Positions 12,588 to 21,335 of a stretch of DNA of 27,741 nucleotides are shown here, piece by piece (position 1 is the first letter of the stretch; every line of letters begins with the position of its first letter). The translations under genes and the position numbers were made by a program. Source of the stretch: a virus; the IMG/VR virus record IMGVR_UViG_3300028844_004098, positions 1 through 27,741 of that record. The stretch is one strand, 5' to 3'. Below the pieces are notes generated by a model that made no database searches, had not been told where the DNA came from, and saw only the letters and a program-made list of their open reading frames with translations.

Positions 12588-13553
12588 CTATTCAAACATG
12601 AGGTCAACAGCGTCCTCAAGACTTCCTGTCTCGTGGAACCGCTGCATTTGCTTTTCACGCTGAACTTTCGCCGGGTCTTGCTTTTGCCGGGCCTTCGGCT
12701 TGAGCGCAGGACGGGATTTCTCCGCCTTCTGTGCCGCCGTAGACTTCCGCAGTTTCCGGTACTTCATGGCATCATTGAGAACCACCAATGCCCGGTGATC
12801 GAGCGTCTTGGTAATTTCTTCCGCCGTGAAGCCGTAAGCCCCACCCGCTTCAACCAATTCCCGGCCCGCTGCGGTTCCCTTTTCAGGGTCGGCAAGGTCC
12901 GGTATGGCGTCGTGCAGAAGTTTGGTTTGCTCGCGCGTATACGCCTGCAAGGCTTGCCTCTGCGCTTCGGTCTGCTGTGACTGAGCGCGCTGTAGTTCCT
13001 GTTGCTGCTGGTCGTACTGCTGACGGGCCGAGTCGTATGCCGCTTTCTTTTGCATGAAGCCGATAGGATCGGTTTCAAGCAGTTGAGGGTCCGGCAATTT
13101 CGGCTCCTGAACAAGCCCCTCCGTCTGGAGGTTCTGCATAAATTGCGAAAATTGTTCGCGTTCCTGTTGGAGTTGCTGGAAGACTTGTTCCGCTTCGCGC
13201 TTTTGCGTTGCGGCTTCCTGCATCCCCTTCTGGATGTAGCCTTGACCACTGTAAGAACGCTTGAGGTCTTCGAGGGTGACTTGTTTTTCTTGACCGTCCA
13301 CCTTGACGGTAACAAATTCCTCAAGACCGGCATCTTCCTGGTCTTCGTCATCCTGGTCTTCGACTGTATCGCCGTCGTCCGCGTCATCCGTTTCCTCTTC
13401 AACCTCTTCCGCGTCGTCCAATTCAGCATCAGGTGCCTCTTCGGTCTGATCTTCCTCGGGTTCCTCGTGTTCGGTCTCGGTTTCTTCGGATTCTGTTGCC
13501 CCGGTCAGGAGGCTTGCCGCATCTTCCAGCGACATTCCGTCAGTCGTTTCCAC
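12588..13553 (-). CDS. Putative scaffold protein (321 aa)
   Basis: The likely start is GTG at 13553 (then ETTDGMSLEDAAS), with AAAGG upstream. An extension to 13604 is possible. About residues 20-85 are extremely acidic (Glu/Asp runs), followed by a Gln/Glu-rich coiled coil (QVFQQLQQEREQFSQFMQNL and QYDQQQQELQRAQSQQTEAQ) and a basic C-terminal stretch (KSRPALKPKARQKQDPAKVQ). An acidic N-terminus, coiled coil and basic C-terminus just before the major capsid gene is the standard scaffold plan; the basic end usually contacts the capsid. Confidence 0.85.
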   Translation of the reverse strand: METTDGMSLEDAASLLTGATESEETETEHEEPEEDQTEEAPDAELDDAEEVEEETDDADDGDTVEDQDDEDQEDAGLEEFVTVKVDGQEKQVTLEDLKRSYSGQGYIQKGMQEAATQKREAEQVFQQLQQEREQFSQFMQNLQTEGLVQEPKLPDPQLLETDPIGFMQKKAAYDSARQQYDQQQQELQRAQSQQTEAQRQALQAYTREQTKLLHDAIPDLADPEKGTAAGRELVEAGGAYGFTAEEITKTLDHRALVVLNDAMKYRKLRKSTAAQKAEKSRPALKPKARQKQDPAKVQREKQMQRFHETGSLEDAVDLMFE

Positions 13554-13791
13554 GGTGCTGACCTTTCTTGTTTTCGACGGACTCGTCAGCAATTGCCGAT
13601 TCAAGCGTCCCGTCTATTTCTGCCAATGCACGCAAAAGTGCGTGCGCCTCTTCGCGGGCGGCTACTTCGTCCGCTCCGCTTTCCGTGAATCGAGCAATCG
13701 CCCCATCCCGAACCTCCTGCATGAACTCCTGAAACGCCTCATCGGCCCGCAACCGTTTGGCGCGGGATGCTTTCTCAGCAATCTTGGACAT
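13540..13791 (-). CDS. Small helical protein between portal and scaffold (83 aa)
   Basis: It starts immediately after the portal stop and overlaps the scaffold start by 14 bases. The product (MSKIAEKASRAKRLRADEAF; EEAHALLRALAEIDGTLESA) is charged and wholly helical, probably a coiled coil. Position between portal and scaffold suggests a head-assembly role, perhaps as an assembly cofactor. No family name can be given. Confidence 0.75.
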   Translation of the reverse strand: MSKIAEKASRAKRLRADEAFQEFMQEVRDGAIARFTESGADEVAAREEAHALLRALAEIDGTLESAIADESVENKKGQHRGND

Positions 13792-15882
13792 TTACGGGTA
13801 GTCTCGCTGCTTGTTCTGTTCTGCCTGGATGCCCGCAACGTTGATCTGGGCACCGTACTGGCCTGCGATTTTTGCGGCCTCTATGAACAACTCCTGGATC
13901 ATCCGGTCGCGCTCCAGGTCGTTGTCTCCGGCGGCTTCGGCGCGTTTGCGCACTTCCTCGGCCATGGCCTTCTTGGTTTCCGCCTGCATTTCAAAAGCCT
14001 TGAACTGGCCTTCCTGCTGCAACTTCGCCATATCGGTTTGCATCTTGGCCTGCGCCTTGACCTGCTCGGCCTGAACAAGCGGATTCGCCTGCTCCGCGCC
14101 CTGCGCCTTCTGTGCAGCCTGGGCAAGCATTTGCTGCTCCGTCTCCATGTCCATCGGCATGTAGAACCGATCTGCATTTTTGACGCCCATCAGGCCCAGA
14201 TATTCGGCGCGCGTGTTTCGCATCTGAGTCATGGTCACAAGGCCATTCGTTGGGCCGTAAGCCTGCCAGATCATGTTTTGATCCTGCATGACCATCTGCA
14301 TGGCGACGATGCGCTCTTCTTGCTTTCCCGTTCCCAGCCCGACATTCGCTACGCAATCCATATCTGCGTTCCATGAGCGCGGATCGACCGGCACAAACCT
14401 TCCATTCAGCCGCATATGCTCCGCTGCCGTCGCGTGCTTTCGTGTAAGCCTGAGAAGAAGCCGGAACAACTGCCGCATGCCGCCCTCGGCAAGGTTGCGC
14501 GCGATAACCTCCGATTGGCCCTGTGACGCCTGCACGGTGGCGTTGACGCCCGCTGCGGTGGTGGATTGCAGCGCGTCCGGGTTAAGGCCCACCGACGCCC
14601 GCGTTACACCCGTCTTGTTTTCGATTTCCTCGTTGTAATGCTGAAGCGCCGGGAGAACCGCCATTCCGATAGGCGGAACCTGAATTTCCCGGATCGCGTC
14701 CATGTTCTTTGTGCGAATGATGCCGCCGATCTCATTGTTGAGAACGTCGTCCATTTTCGCGCCGTTCGGGCCGTCTAAAACAATGGTTCGCGGCGTATTG
14801 ATCAGGGCCACATTGTCCAGAAGGCCGCGTATCAGTGATGTAGCCGCATCCTGATCCGTCAGTAGAAGGTCAACCAGCGACCGGCCAAAGAAGGCGTGCG
14901 GCTCCGGGTCCACCTCGAACACGGCAAACGGCACGTCATCGCAAAGCTCGTGGTCCAGAACCTCGTGTTTTGTGCCGCCGAGAATGAAGCGATACATGCG
15001 CGGAACGCCCGTGCCTTCGATGTCCATCTTCATGTAGGCTTCAGTGACCAGCACCTTTTTCATCGACGGGTCTAGCGCATTCTCGTCATCATCCCGGCTG
15101 GCATAATCCCGGCGGGCGTATTCCTCTTCGTTGTCGCTGATATCCTCTTCGCCGCTGTCCAGATCCACAACTTCCGAGAAGTCGAAACCCATCTGCACAA
15201 GGTCACCCACGCGCATTTGCGATGAATGGCCACAGATGTAAGCATCCTCGATGCACGTCGCGTTTGTATCAACAAAGAAGTCTTCCGGCGGGATGGAATC
15301 CAGGCAAATCTTTCCGCCCGGCTTTTCGCGCGACACCTTCGCGCTATAGGCGCGACCATCCGGCCCGTCCTCATATTCCAGTTCCAGTATTTCAATTTCC
15401 GGGTCAGACTCGACAAAGGCCAACCCCTCTTCAGTCAGGCCAGAATATTCGTCAATTTCAACGTCAGCGTAATCTTCATGGTACGCCTTGATGACGCCCA
15501 CCTTCTTGACCAGGGCGTCGTGGATTGCGTCGTTCAGGATGCGAAACCCGTTTTCCGCGTTGAACTTCCATTGCGCGTAGGTTGTGGCCTGTTCCGCCCC
15601 GGCAACGTCTTCTTGTGTGCGCGGGATAAACTCCACCGGCTTGTCGGTCTGGAAAAACACCCGCATAAGCGACGGCTTGATGGCGCGAACGATATCGCGG
15701 CACTTCGTGGAAACGACTTTGGACCGGCCCTCTTCGTGGCCTATATCTACTTCGCCATCAAAGTACCGCTGCGCTTTAATGCGGTCTTCGGCTATTTCTG
15801 ACCGGATAAAATCCACAGCTTCATCGACCGCAGTCTTGATGACGCTTTGAATTTCGTCCTTTGTCATCTTCTTGGGTTGCAT
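13792..15882 (-). CDS. Portal protein (P22/SU10-like podovirus portal)
   Basis: A protein of about 696 residues, in the size range of large podovirus portals. The N-terminus KDEIQSVIKTAVDEAVDFIR is followed by a wing-like beta region and a central EPHAFFGRSLVDLLLTDQDA segment, as in portals where the clip and stem follow. Then come NKTGVTRASVGLNPDALQST and a long Gln/Glu/Lys-rich C-terminal coiled coil (about the last 140 residues), comparable to the P22 portal barrel. ATG at 15882 (MQPKKMTKDE) is preferred; 15894 and 15948 are in-frame, but the latter begins inside a terminator. The gene precedes the scaffold and capsid genes. Confidence 0.9.
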   Translation of the reverse strand: MQPKKMTKDEIQSVIKTAVDEAVDFIRSEIAEDRIKAQRYFDGEVDIGHEEGRSKVVSTKCRDIVRAIKPSLMRVFFQTDKPVEFIPRTQEDVAGAEQATTYAQWKFNAENGFRILNDAIHDALVKKVGVIKAYHEDYADVEIDEYSGLTEEGLAFVESDPEIEILELEYEDGPDGRAYSAKVSREKPGGKICLDSIPPEDFFVDTNATCIEDAYICGHSSQMRVGDLVQMGFDFSEVVDLDSGEEDISDNEEEYARRDYASRDDDENALDPSMKKVLVTEAYMKMDIEGTGVPRMYRFILGGTKHEVLDHELCDDVPFAVFEVDPEPHAFFGRSLVDLLLTDQDAATSLIRGLLDNVALINTPRTIVLDGPNGAKMDDVLNNEIGGIIRTKNMDAIREIQVPPIGMAVLPALQHYNEEIENKTGVTRASVGLNPDALQSTTAAGVNATVQASQGQSEVIARNLAEGGMRQLFRLLLRLTRKHATAAEHMRLNGRFVPVDPRSWNADMDCVANVGLGTGKQEERIVAMQMVMQDQNMIWQAYGPTNGLVTMTQMRNTRAEYLGLMGVKNADRFYMPMDMETEQQMLAQAAQKAQGAEQANPLVQAEQVKAQAKMQTDMAKLQQEGQFKAFEMQAETKKAMAEEVRKRAEAAGDNDLERDRMIQELFIEAAKIAGQYGAQINVAGIQAEQNKQRDYP

Positions 15883-15895
15883 GGTTGATCCCATT

Positions 15896-15922
15896 AAAAA
15901 AGCCGCCCAAAAGGAGCGGCTT
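15896..15922 (-). terminator. Rho-independent terminator upstream of portal
   Basis: On the minus strand AAGCCGC (15922-15916), a nine-base loop and GCGGCTT (15906-15900) form a 7-bp stem followed by a run of T (15901-15896). It lies between the ejection-protein gene and the portal start, so it would separate the tail/ejection genes from the portal-capsid unit. A promoter for the portal unit must then lie at or after it, or antitermination must operate. Confidence 0.8.
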
Positions 15923-15955
15923 GAAAATCTGTCGGAGAAAGGCCACATTCAGAGA

Positions 15956-16183
15956 ATGTTCAATCTCGTTTTTTTTGCGTCTTTCAGTGGGGCTGCGGCG
16001 GCTCTTTGCTTATTTTGGGCCATGTCCTACGGGCACAAACTTGAACAAAGCGGCCAGAAAGTCCCGCTTTGGGTTTTTGCAACAATATTTGGTTTGCTGG
16101 CTGTCGCCGCTATCGCGTTTCTAACGAGTCCAGAAGACTTAAACCCGCTGGCACGGCCCCGCGCCGCGTCGATAGGCCGGTAG
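15956..16183 (+). CDS. Opposite-strand two-TM membrane protein (moron candidate, 75 aa)
   Basis: This is the only + strand gene inside the late region. ATG 15956 (MFNLVFFASFSGAAAALCLF) has GGAGAAAGG upstream at a long spacing. Two hydrophobic helices are seen, about residues 2-22 and 37-57 (VPLWVFATIFGLLAVAAIAF), separated by a charged loop. A hydrophilic tail ends at 16183. An in-frame start at 15872 would run back through the terminator hairpin and is unlikely. Its 3' end overlaps the convergent ejection-protein gene by 74 bases. Placement next to a terminator and opposite orientation are typical of morons. Function is unknown. Confidence 0.65.
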   Translation: MFNLVFFASFSGAAAALCLFWAMSYGHKLEQSGQKVPLWVFATIFGLLAVAAIAFLTSPEDLNPLARPRAASIGR

Positions 16184-18032
16184 CAGTAGAGGCCCGTTTT
16201 AGAACGTCATCCGCAATCCTTAAAACCACGTCCGACGATCCACCCTCCAAGGCGCGCTGGAATGCCTGTGGATTACTTTCTACCATCATCTTGGCGACCG
16301 CCTGCATATCCTCTGGCGACAGGCCGCGCTTGAGTGATTTTAGCGCGTCCGTTGCAAGCCGGATTGCTGCGATAGGGCTTCCGGTGACGGCCTCCAATCC
16401 ATCTTGGAGTAGGCCGGGGGAAACTTGCTGCATTCGCCCCTGCGTGATGGCTGTTTCCGATCCGTGCAGGATTCTGCTAGACGCCTCTTGTGAACGCGCG
16501 CCACGTTCAGCCCTCGCCACCATTTCTTCAAGCTGATCCTGCGGGAACACGGTTCGCAAGATGGCCCCCTCTTTACGCTCTTCGCTTGCTAGAAGGCGCG
16601 GCAGCGACGCGTTCGCGCCTGTCGCGGCCTTGCGCCGGTAAGCATCCACAACGCCCGCTCGATAAGCCTCCACCGCTTGCCGCCCTTTCCGCGTCACCTC
16701 TTCGAACTCGATGGCCGCTTCATCCGGGCTGCGGGCTAGAGCTTTGCGCCCCGCGTCGAACGCATCTCGGGCGGTTTCAATCTCGCTCCAGCCAGTGCGT
16801 GTTTTTTTCAGTTCTTCAGAAAAATCATCCAACTGATTTCTGACATTCCGTTCAATACTGCCAATTTCCCCGCCCAATGGCCCCGCGCCTTCACGGTATG
16901 CTTTGCCCTTGGCTGTGCTTAACGCTCGGCGCATAATCTCAGCCTCTTCAAGCGTGGGGTTGCGCGTAAACTCAATGCCCTCATCCGTTACCTTGAAGAA
17001 AGGGTTTCTGCCTGTTTTCGCTCTATACAAGCTGTCCAGTTCTTTTGTCGCAGACGGAACCCGGCGAAATGCATCCACTAAAAGCGATGTTGTTTCATCG
17101 TCCACATTCCCGGCCTGCGCAAAAATCCGGTTGTAGTCCGCGCCTTTCGTCGCGCGGGCCGCATCATCCGACATATTAAATGCCTTTAATGCGTTCCCCT
17201 CGGCCCCCATCGTGGATTGCAGGTATTCCATGATTTGCTCACGCATCTGACCCGGGCGTTCTTCGTACACATCCGACAAGAGGCGCGCGGCACCACGGTC
17301 TTTTGCGTAGAACCCCCTTGCTGCGGTGCGTAATGTTGGGTTGAGTTCCGCAAGCAAGTCCCCACTTTCAATCCGCTGCATAGCCTCTTCGGGCGAGATG
17401 TCCGCGTCCGCCATAATGCGCCGCATTTCACGCTCCGCAGCCTTCCCGACGCGGGGGCCGAACCTGCGATTGACGTGATCAAGAAACCCAGTAAATGCCT
17501 TGGACGTTCCCCGCGCTGCGCCATATCCAAGCGGCCCGCCAACAGCCCCGACAGCCAACCCGCCCGGAACACGCTTCACCCGGTTTTCTATACCGTCTTC
17601 GCCAGTCAGGAAGGCATAAGTGCCACCCTCAACCGCCCCAAGACCCACCATTTTTGCAAGATTAGGGAGAAGCCGCGAGGTTGCGCCCCCCACACTAGCC
17701 CCACCCGAAACGAAAGCCGCCGCAATCGCGGGCAGTGCGGCTCCACCTATTTCATCAAAAAGGGCGCTGCCAGGGTTGCTCTCCCGATATTTTTCCAACC
17801 GCCCGCGAACGTCTGCAAGGGCTTCGTCGTACCCTTCATCATTCAACTGCGACCTTATCCACGCCTCGGCCTCATCAGCGCCGCCAAACGTCAAGCCTTG
17901 TGCCATTGTGCGCAAGCGCTCGGTCGGGCCTATCGGCCCGTTAGAAGTCGGAATCGCCTGCTCTGGCGGCATGTCTTGCGCAAAGCGCTCTCCCAGCCGA
18001 CGAAGGAGTTCCTCTTTGGTCATTTCGGTCAT
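16110..18032 (-). CDS. Putative internal virion (DNA ejection) protein (640 aa)
   Basis: A large, mostly helical protein with an N-terminal region containing Gly/Ala-rich hydrophobic stretches (GGAALPAIAAAFVSGGASVG; VPGGLAVGAVGGPLGYGAAR) that could insert into membrane. It continues with long charged helices (RTGWSEIETARDAFDAGRKA and onward). This composition, and its place between the transglycosylase gene and the portal, fit the internal core or ejection proteins of podoviruses. It overlaps the transglycosylase gene by ATGA. No specific family was recognised. Confidence 0.75.
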   Translation of the reverse strand: MTEMTKEELLRRLGERFAQDMPPEQAIPTSNGPIGPTERLRTMAQGLTFGGADEAEAWIRSQLNDEGYDEALADVRGRLEKYRESNPGSALFDEIGGAALPAIAAAFVSGGASVGGATSRLLPNLAKMVGLGAVEGGTYAFLTGEDGIENRVKRVPGGLAVGAVGGPLGYGAARGTSKAFTGFLDHVNRRFGPRVGKAAEREMRRIMADADISPEEAMQRIESGDLLAELNPTLRTAARGFYAKDRGAARLLSDVYEERPGQMREQIMEYLQSTMGAEGNALKAFNMSDDAARATKGADYNRIFAQAGNVDDETTSLLVDAFRRVPSATKELDSLYRAKTGRNPFFKVTDEGIEFTRNPTLEEAEIMRRALSTAKGKAYREGAGPLGGEIGSIERNVRNQLDDFSEELKKTRTGWSEIETARDAFDAGRKALARSPDEAAIEFEEVTRKGRQAVEAYRAGVVDAYRRKAATGANASLPRLLASEERKEGAILRTVFPQDQLEEMVARAERGARSQEASSRILHGSETAITQGRMQQVSPGLLQDGLEAVTGSPIAAIRLATDALKSLKRGLSPEDMQAVAKMMVESNPQAFQRALEGGSSDVVLRIADDVLKRASTATGLSTRRGAVPAGLSLLDSLETR

Positions 18033-19606
18033 TCAATGACGCCCTTAGCCTTAAGGAAGGAAATGATCCCCGCCGCCGACGAATTACTTTCGACCATGCT
18101 CCTAAGAACCTCGCGGTCGATGTCATCCAACTTATCAATGGCGACTCCAAGCTGCTCCTGAGAATATCGCGGGACGGGTGCCTTGTATTCCCTGCTCGGA
18201 TCGGCCTGCGGGCGCGCTGATGTCGGCGGCGCGCCCTCTGGGCGATACCGGAAATCGGGGATTGTCCGCCCGGTGTCATATCCGTAATCTGTCGCTGTCA
18301 GTTCGTATTGCGAAACAAGTTGCGAGTGGTCCGTTTCGGCCTGCTGGTAAATCATTGCCGACCGGCCAACAAAATCTTGGCGCTGGCCTTCACTCAAGCG
18401 CTCGCCCGCCATGACGCGCCTGTACACGTTCCGCACCCGCTCTGGCACACCCGCAGCGTTCTGCGCCGTGGCAAATTCGCCTTCTCGAACAACCGATCCG
18501 GGATCGAGCAACTTCATATAGTTGAAAATCAACGCAAGATCACCAGCGGCAGATGGGTCGCGGGAAGACGCCACTATTCGCCCATATGCCTGCGCTTGCT
18601 TCTGGAACTCCTTTACCGGCTGCATGCCAATAAATTCCTTCCGTAACGACTCTTCGCCCTTCACATTGGCTGTCTCAGGAACTTCAAAGCCCGGAATATC
18701 CACCGCCCCGGCGGAAGGATTGTAAGGATCGACATAACCCCCAAGGTCTTTGTTGTATTCGTACTTAGTGCGTTCGGGTTGGCGCATCGCTGCCTGCGCG
18801 GCTGCATTCCCCGACAGGGCCCCGGTTTCAACCGCTGATGCCAAATCTTCCCGGCCACGGCTGCGCAACCAATCCGCTGTCTTGTTCCTTGCGGCGGTTT
18901 CACGCTTGGTCTCACGGCGGTCTTTCGTGCGCTCCGTCGCCTGCGCCATCAGCGCCCGGTTCGGGTTCAACGTCATGCCCTCAAGCGCCGTAATCAGGTG
19001 ATCGCGCTTGTCCTCGGACAGCAACCCACCCAAAAGCCGTTTCTCCTCATCCGGTGCGCTTGGGCTGTTAAACAGGTTGCCAAGCAATGAGGGCGTTTGC
19101 GCTCGTGTGGTCATATCGTTCCCTTTCGGTTCTCTGCCCAGTGCCCGCATAGTGTCACTCGCCACCTGATACTTGCCCCCGAGAAGATCCGCAGCTTTGC
19201 GCTTATGGCCGCTCATCTGAAAGTTGACCTTATCGGCCACAGTTCCCCACGCCCCGCCATTATGTTCATCAGAAGCGTTGTAGCGACCCACACGGCCCGC
19301 GTTGACCGCAGAATACAGGTCCAGAAGGCCCATGCCCGGCTGAACCCCGGCGTTACGCATGTAGCTGGCAATCGCCCCATCGGCCCCAAGCTGGGACACC
19401 GCTGCGTTGTTCCAGTCTACGCCGTGCTCAACCGCCTGCGGTTCGCCAAACTGGATGAGGCCACGATGCTGTCCAAACTGTGTTGTGGGGCCGGGTTGAG
19501 CCGGGTCAAATGTGCCCCCGGTTTCATAGGAGATTACCGTTGCCAAATCGACCGGGGACACGCCGAGCGCTGTAGCCGTGTCGATAATCCCCTGCCGGAT
19601 TTCCAT
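18029..19606 (-). CDS. Virion lytic transglycosylase-like protein (525 aa)
   Basis: The N-terminal ~110 residues look like a lysozyme-like transglycosylase: a helical start (MEIRQGIIDTATALGVSPVD), then ISYETGGTFDP with likely catalytic Glu28, then RGLIQFGEPQAVEHGVDW (the GLxQ element) and DLYSAVNAG. The remaining ~400 residues are hydrophilic and helical, as in internal virion proteins that carry a peptidoglycan-cleaving domain. It would open a channel through the cell wall at DNA entry. It is flanked on both sides by other putative ejection proteins, coupled by ATGA and TAATG. Confidence 0.85.
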   Translation of the reverse strand: MEIRQGIIDTATALGVSPVDLATVISYETGGTFDPAQPGPTTQFGQHRGLIQFGEPQAVEHGVDWNNAAVSQLGADGAIASYMRNAGVQPGMGLLDLYSAVNAGRVGRYNASDEHNGGAWGTVADKVNFQMSGHKRKAADLLGGKYQVASDTMRALGREPKGNDMTTRAQTPSLLGNLFNSPSAPDEEKRLLGGLLSEDKRDHLITALEGMTLNPNRALMAQATERTKDRRETKRETAARNKTADWLRSRGREDLASAVETGALSGNAAAQAAMRQPERTKYEYNKDLGGYVDPYNPSAGAVDIPGFEVPETANVKGEESLRKEFIGMQPVKEFQKQAQAYGRIVASSRDPSAAGDLALIFNYMKLLDPGSVVREGEFATAQNAAGVPERVRNVYRRVMAGERLSEGQRQDFVGRSAMIYQQAETDHSQLVSQYELTATDYGYDTGRTIPDFRYRPEGAPPTSARPQADPSREYKAPVPRYSQEQLGVAIDKLDDIDREVLRSMVESNSSAAGIISFLKAKGVIE

Positions 19607-20241
19607 TACAGAAGCCCAAGCCCCAGGCTGAGATAGTTAAACAGGCCCGGATTCTGTTCCGTGGTCTGTGTGGATGGATGCGGAACACCGCCGATTGCGG
19701 TCAGCGGGTATTGCAGGCTGTCGCCCGGCGCTGCCTTGAACTCGCCGAACCGTTGCCGCGCGGAATCAATTAGTTGCTGGTTCAATCCCTGCGTAAACAA
19801 GCCTTGCTGAAACTGCTGCTGGTTGATGTCGTTCGCCATGTCGAAGCCCTGACCAGACAGCCCGCCCAACATGCCTGCCGCGCCCAGTTGGGCATTAGCA
19901 TTCTGGAACGTGTTGTTCATCGCAGTGTCGAAGCCTTGCGAACGAAGACCAGCGGCAAGATTACCCGCCCGGTCGGCAAAGCCACGGTTTGTCTCCGCCT
20001 CAAGGGCACCATGACGAGACCCCCCAAACGCACCTGCCGCCTGCGCCGATGCCCCGATGTTGTCCGTCTGCATCAGCCGCGACCGCTCAAGGTCCTTCAG
20101 TGATCTGTTGACAACTTGGTTAGTATGCGGGTTCTGGAACTGCGAAAAGCTGGCCATTGGGTTTCCGGCCTGTGTCGCCAGATTACCCGCCGTCTGCATG
20201 CCGCCTGCGGATTGCTCATATGCGTTGCCCCCAGCCATCAC
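19606..20241 (-). CDS. Putative internal virion protein, Gln/Ala/Gly-rich (211 aa)
   Basis: Composition is Gln-, Asn-, Ala- and Gly-rich with few acidic or basic clusters. Segments such as NPHTNQVVNRSLKDLERSRL and AQAAGAFGGSRHGALEAETN recall a common phage virion-protein pattern (NPYxxxVV ... AGAFGGSR). It sits between the transglycosylase gene and a Gly/Pro-rich neighbour and overlaps the latter by ATGA. The ejection role is inferred from neighbours. Confidence 0.75.
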   Translation of the reverse strand: MMAGGNAYEQSAGGMQTAGNLATQAGNPMASFSQFQNPHTNQVVNRSLKDLERSRLMQTDNIGASAQAAGAFGGSRHGALEAETNRGFADRAGNLAAGLRSQGFDTAMNNTFQNANAQLGAAGMLGGLSGQGFDMANDINQQQFQQGLFTQGLNQQLIDSARQRFGEFKAAPGDSLQYPLTAIGGVPHPSTQTTEQNPGLFNYLSLGLGLL

Positions 20242-20774
20242 AGCCCCCTTAAAATGCTTTGCAGTGAACCGCCGCTCGTGGGTGCAGGGCGCGGATCACC
20301 GAGACCGGTGTATGGCCTGTCCTGGGGAGAACCAAAATACATACCGACGCCCGGCTGTTCCACGGGCGGAGCGGGCGGAGCGGGCGGAGTCGCGCCATTG
20401 AGAGGATCAACAAACAAGCTGTCGTACAACGCGGCCTGCCCCGGCCTATCCTTGCGGAAGTCGTCAATCAACTGCTCAACAACGGGTGCAGCACTATAAC
20501 CCTGAATACCGCCCGCATAGGTCTGCGCCTCCGGCAGGTTTGCCATGGGATTTGCTTGCGGCAATCCGAATGCCATAGCCGCCGATTGCGTGCCTTCCAT
20601 TGCCGCAGTTTGCTGCGGCGACAGGGCAGCAACATCCGGCCCCTCATACGGAATATATCCGATTTTCGATATATCCTCACCGCGCTGAATCGCCCGCTTG
20701 GCAGGCTCAACAACCCACGGAGGATAGGTTACGGACGTTTCTTGCGACCCGCCCTTTCCGCCACCACCTGACAT
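20238..20774 (-). CDS. Small virion-associated protein, Gly/Pro-rich ends (178 aa)
   Basis: It begins MSGGGGKGGSQETSVTYPPW, then VVEPAKRAIQRGEDISKIGY, a segment often seen at the start of phage internal proteins that precede the Gln-rich protein. The C-terminal part contains a Pro-rich stretch (PPAPPAPPVEQPG). It is coupled to both neighbours (TAATG upstream, ATGA downstream). It is probably part of the ejection set; exact role unknown. Confidence 0.7.
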   Translation of the reverse strand: MSGGGGKGGSQETSVTYPPWVVEPAKRAIQRGEDISKIGYIPYEGPDVAALSPQQTAAMEGTQSAAMAFGLPQANPMANLPEAQTYAGGIQGYSAAPVVEQLIDDFRKDRPGQAALYDSLFVDPLNGATPPAPPAPPVEQPGVGMYFGSPQDRPYTGLGDPRPAPTSGGSLQSILRGL

Positions 20775-21160
20775 TAGCCAAACTCCTTTTCTAGCGTCTG
20801 ATACAGCGGTTTCCAGCCGTACTTAGCGAACTCACGTCGCCATCCATCGCGACCACTTAAGCGCGCCGCAGTGCAGCCCTGTGTCTTGGACCAATCAATA
20901 ATGTTGTCGTGTTGTGCGGCCAGTTCGGCCATATCCCCGCCGCCAAGGAATACATTCACAACCTTCCTGCGCGGGTAGGTTAGAATCTCTGTCACAAGCG
21001 CCCCGTTTTCCATGGGCCACAACTGCAAATGTCCGGCAGTGACGCCCTGAACAATGTCGTACCAGTCATGCGTGCCGCCGGAATACTTCAGCGCCGGTTC
21101 AAGGAACTTCCGGCACCTGTCCAGTTCATCAAAGAGCGGATGCCGTGATAGTGCCTGCAT
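20774..21160 (-). CDS. Gp13/GNAT-like phage protein (128 aa)
   Basis: The ATG at 21160 has GAGG upstream and is preferred to the in-frame ATG at 21190. The sequence shows HDWYDIVQGVTAGHLQLWPM, then VTEILTYPRRKVVNVFLGGG, then GCTAARLSGRDGWRREFAKY. This pattern resembles the GNAT-fold proteins found among podovirus tail and internal genes (T7 gp13-type). Whether it acetylates anything is unknown; in such phages it is thought to help assemble internal proteins. Confidence 0.75.
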   Translation of the reverse strand: MQALSRHPLFDELDRCRKFLEPALKYSGGTHDWYDIVQGVTAGHLQLWPMENGALVTEILTYPRRKVVNVFLGGGDMAELAAQHDNIIDWSKTQGCTAARLSGRDGWRREFAKYGWKPLYQTLEKEFG

Positions 21161-21335
21161 TATCGACCTCGATTGACCATCGCGCGCCATTTGGGCTTTG
21201 CATGACTAGCCTGCCCTGCCCTACTTCAACGTCACGGTTTCGCTTGTGGTTTTGCCTGTCCGCCAATTCTATTTGACGTACAATTTCAATTTCCCGGCGT
21301 TTGTCATACTGCGGACCAGGCATAGGTAGCTTCAT
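21129..21335 (-). CDS. Small protein between nozzle and Gp13-like genes (68 aa)
   Basis: It starts MKLPMPGPQYDKRREIEIVR, has a charged helical middle and a beta-like C-terminus (NGARWSIEVDNAGTITASAL). It overlaps the upstream gene by ATGA and the downstream gene by about 32 bases. Small proteins of this look are common next to podovirus tail genes; function is unknown. Confidence 0.75.
   Translation of the reverse strand: MKLPMPGPQYDKRREIEIVRQIELADRQNHKRNRDVEVGQGRLVMQSPNGARWSIEVDNAGTITASAL

Noticed and set aside
13002-14376. Long + strand frames (228 and 273 codons), Leu/Phe-rich
   Set aside because: They are antisense to the acidic scaffold and the Gln-rich end of the portal; Leu/Phe runs arise from the complement of Glu/Gln/Lys codons.
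15883-15948. Extended portal start at 15948
   Set aside because: It would begin upstream of and read through the terminator hairpin; the portal-like sequence starts at 15882.
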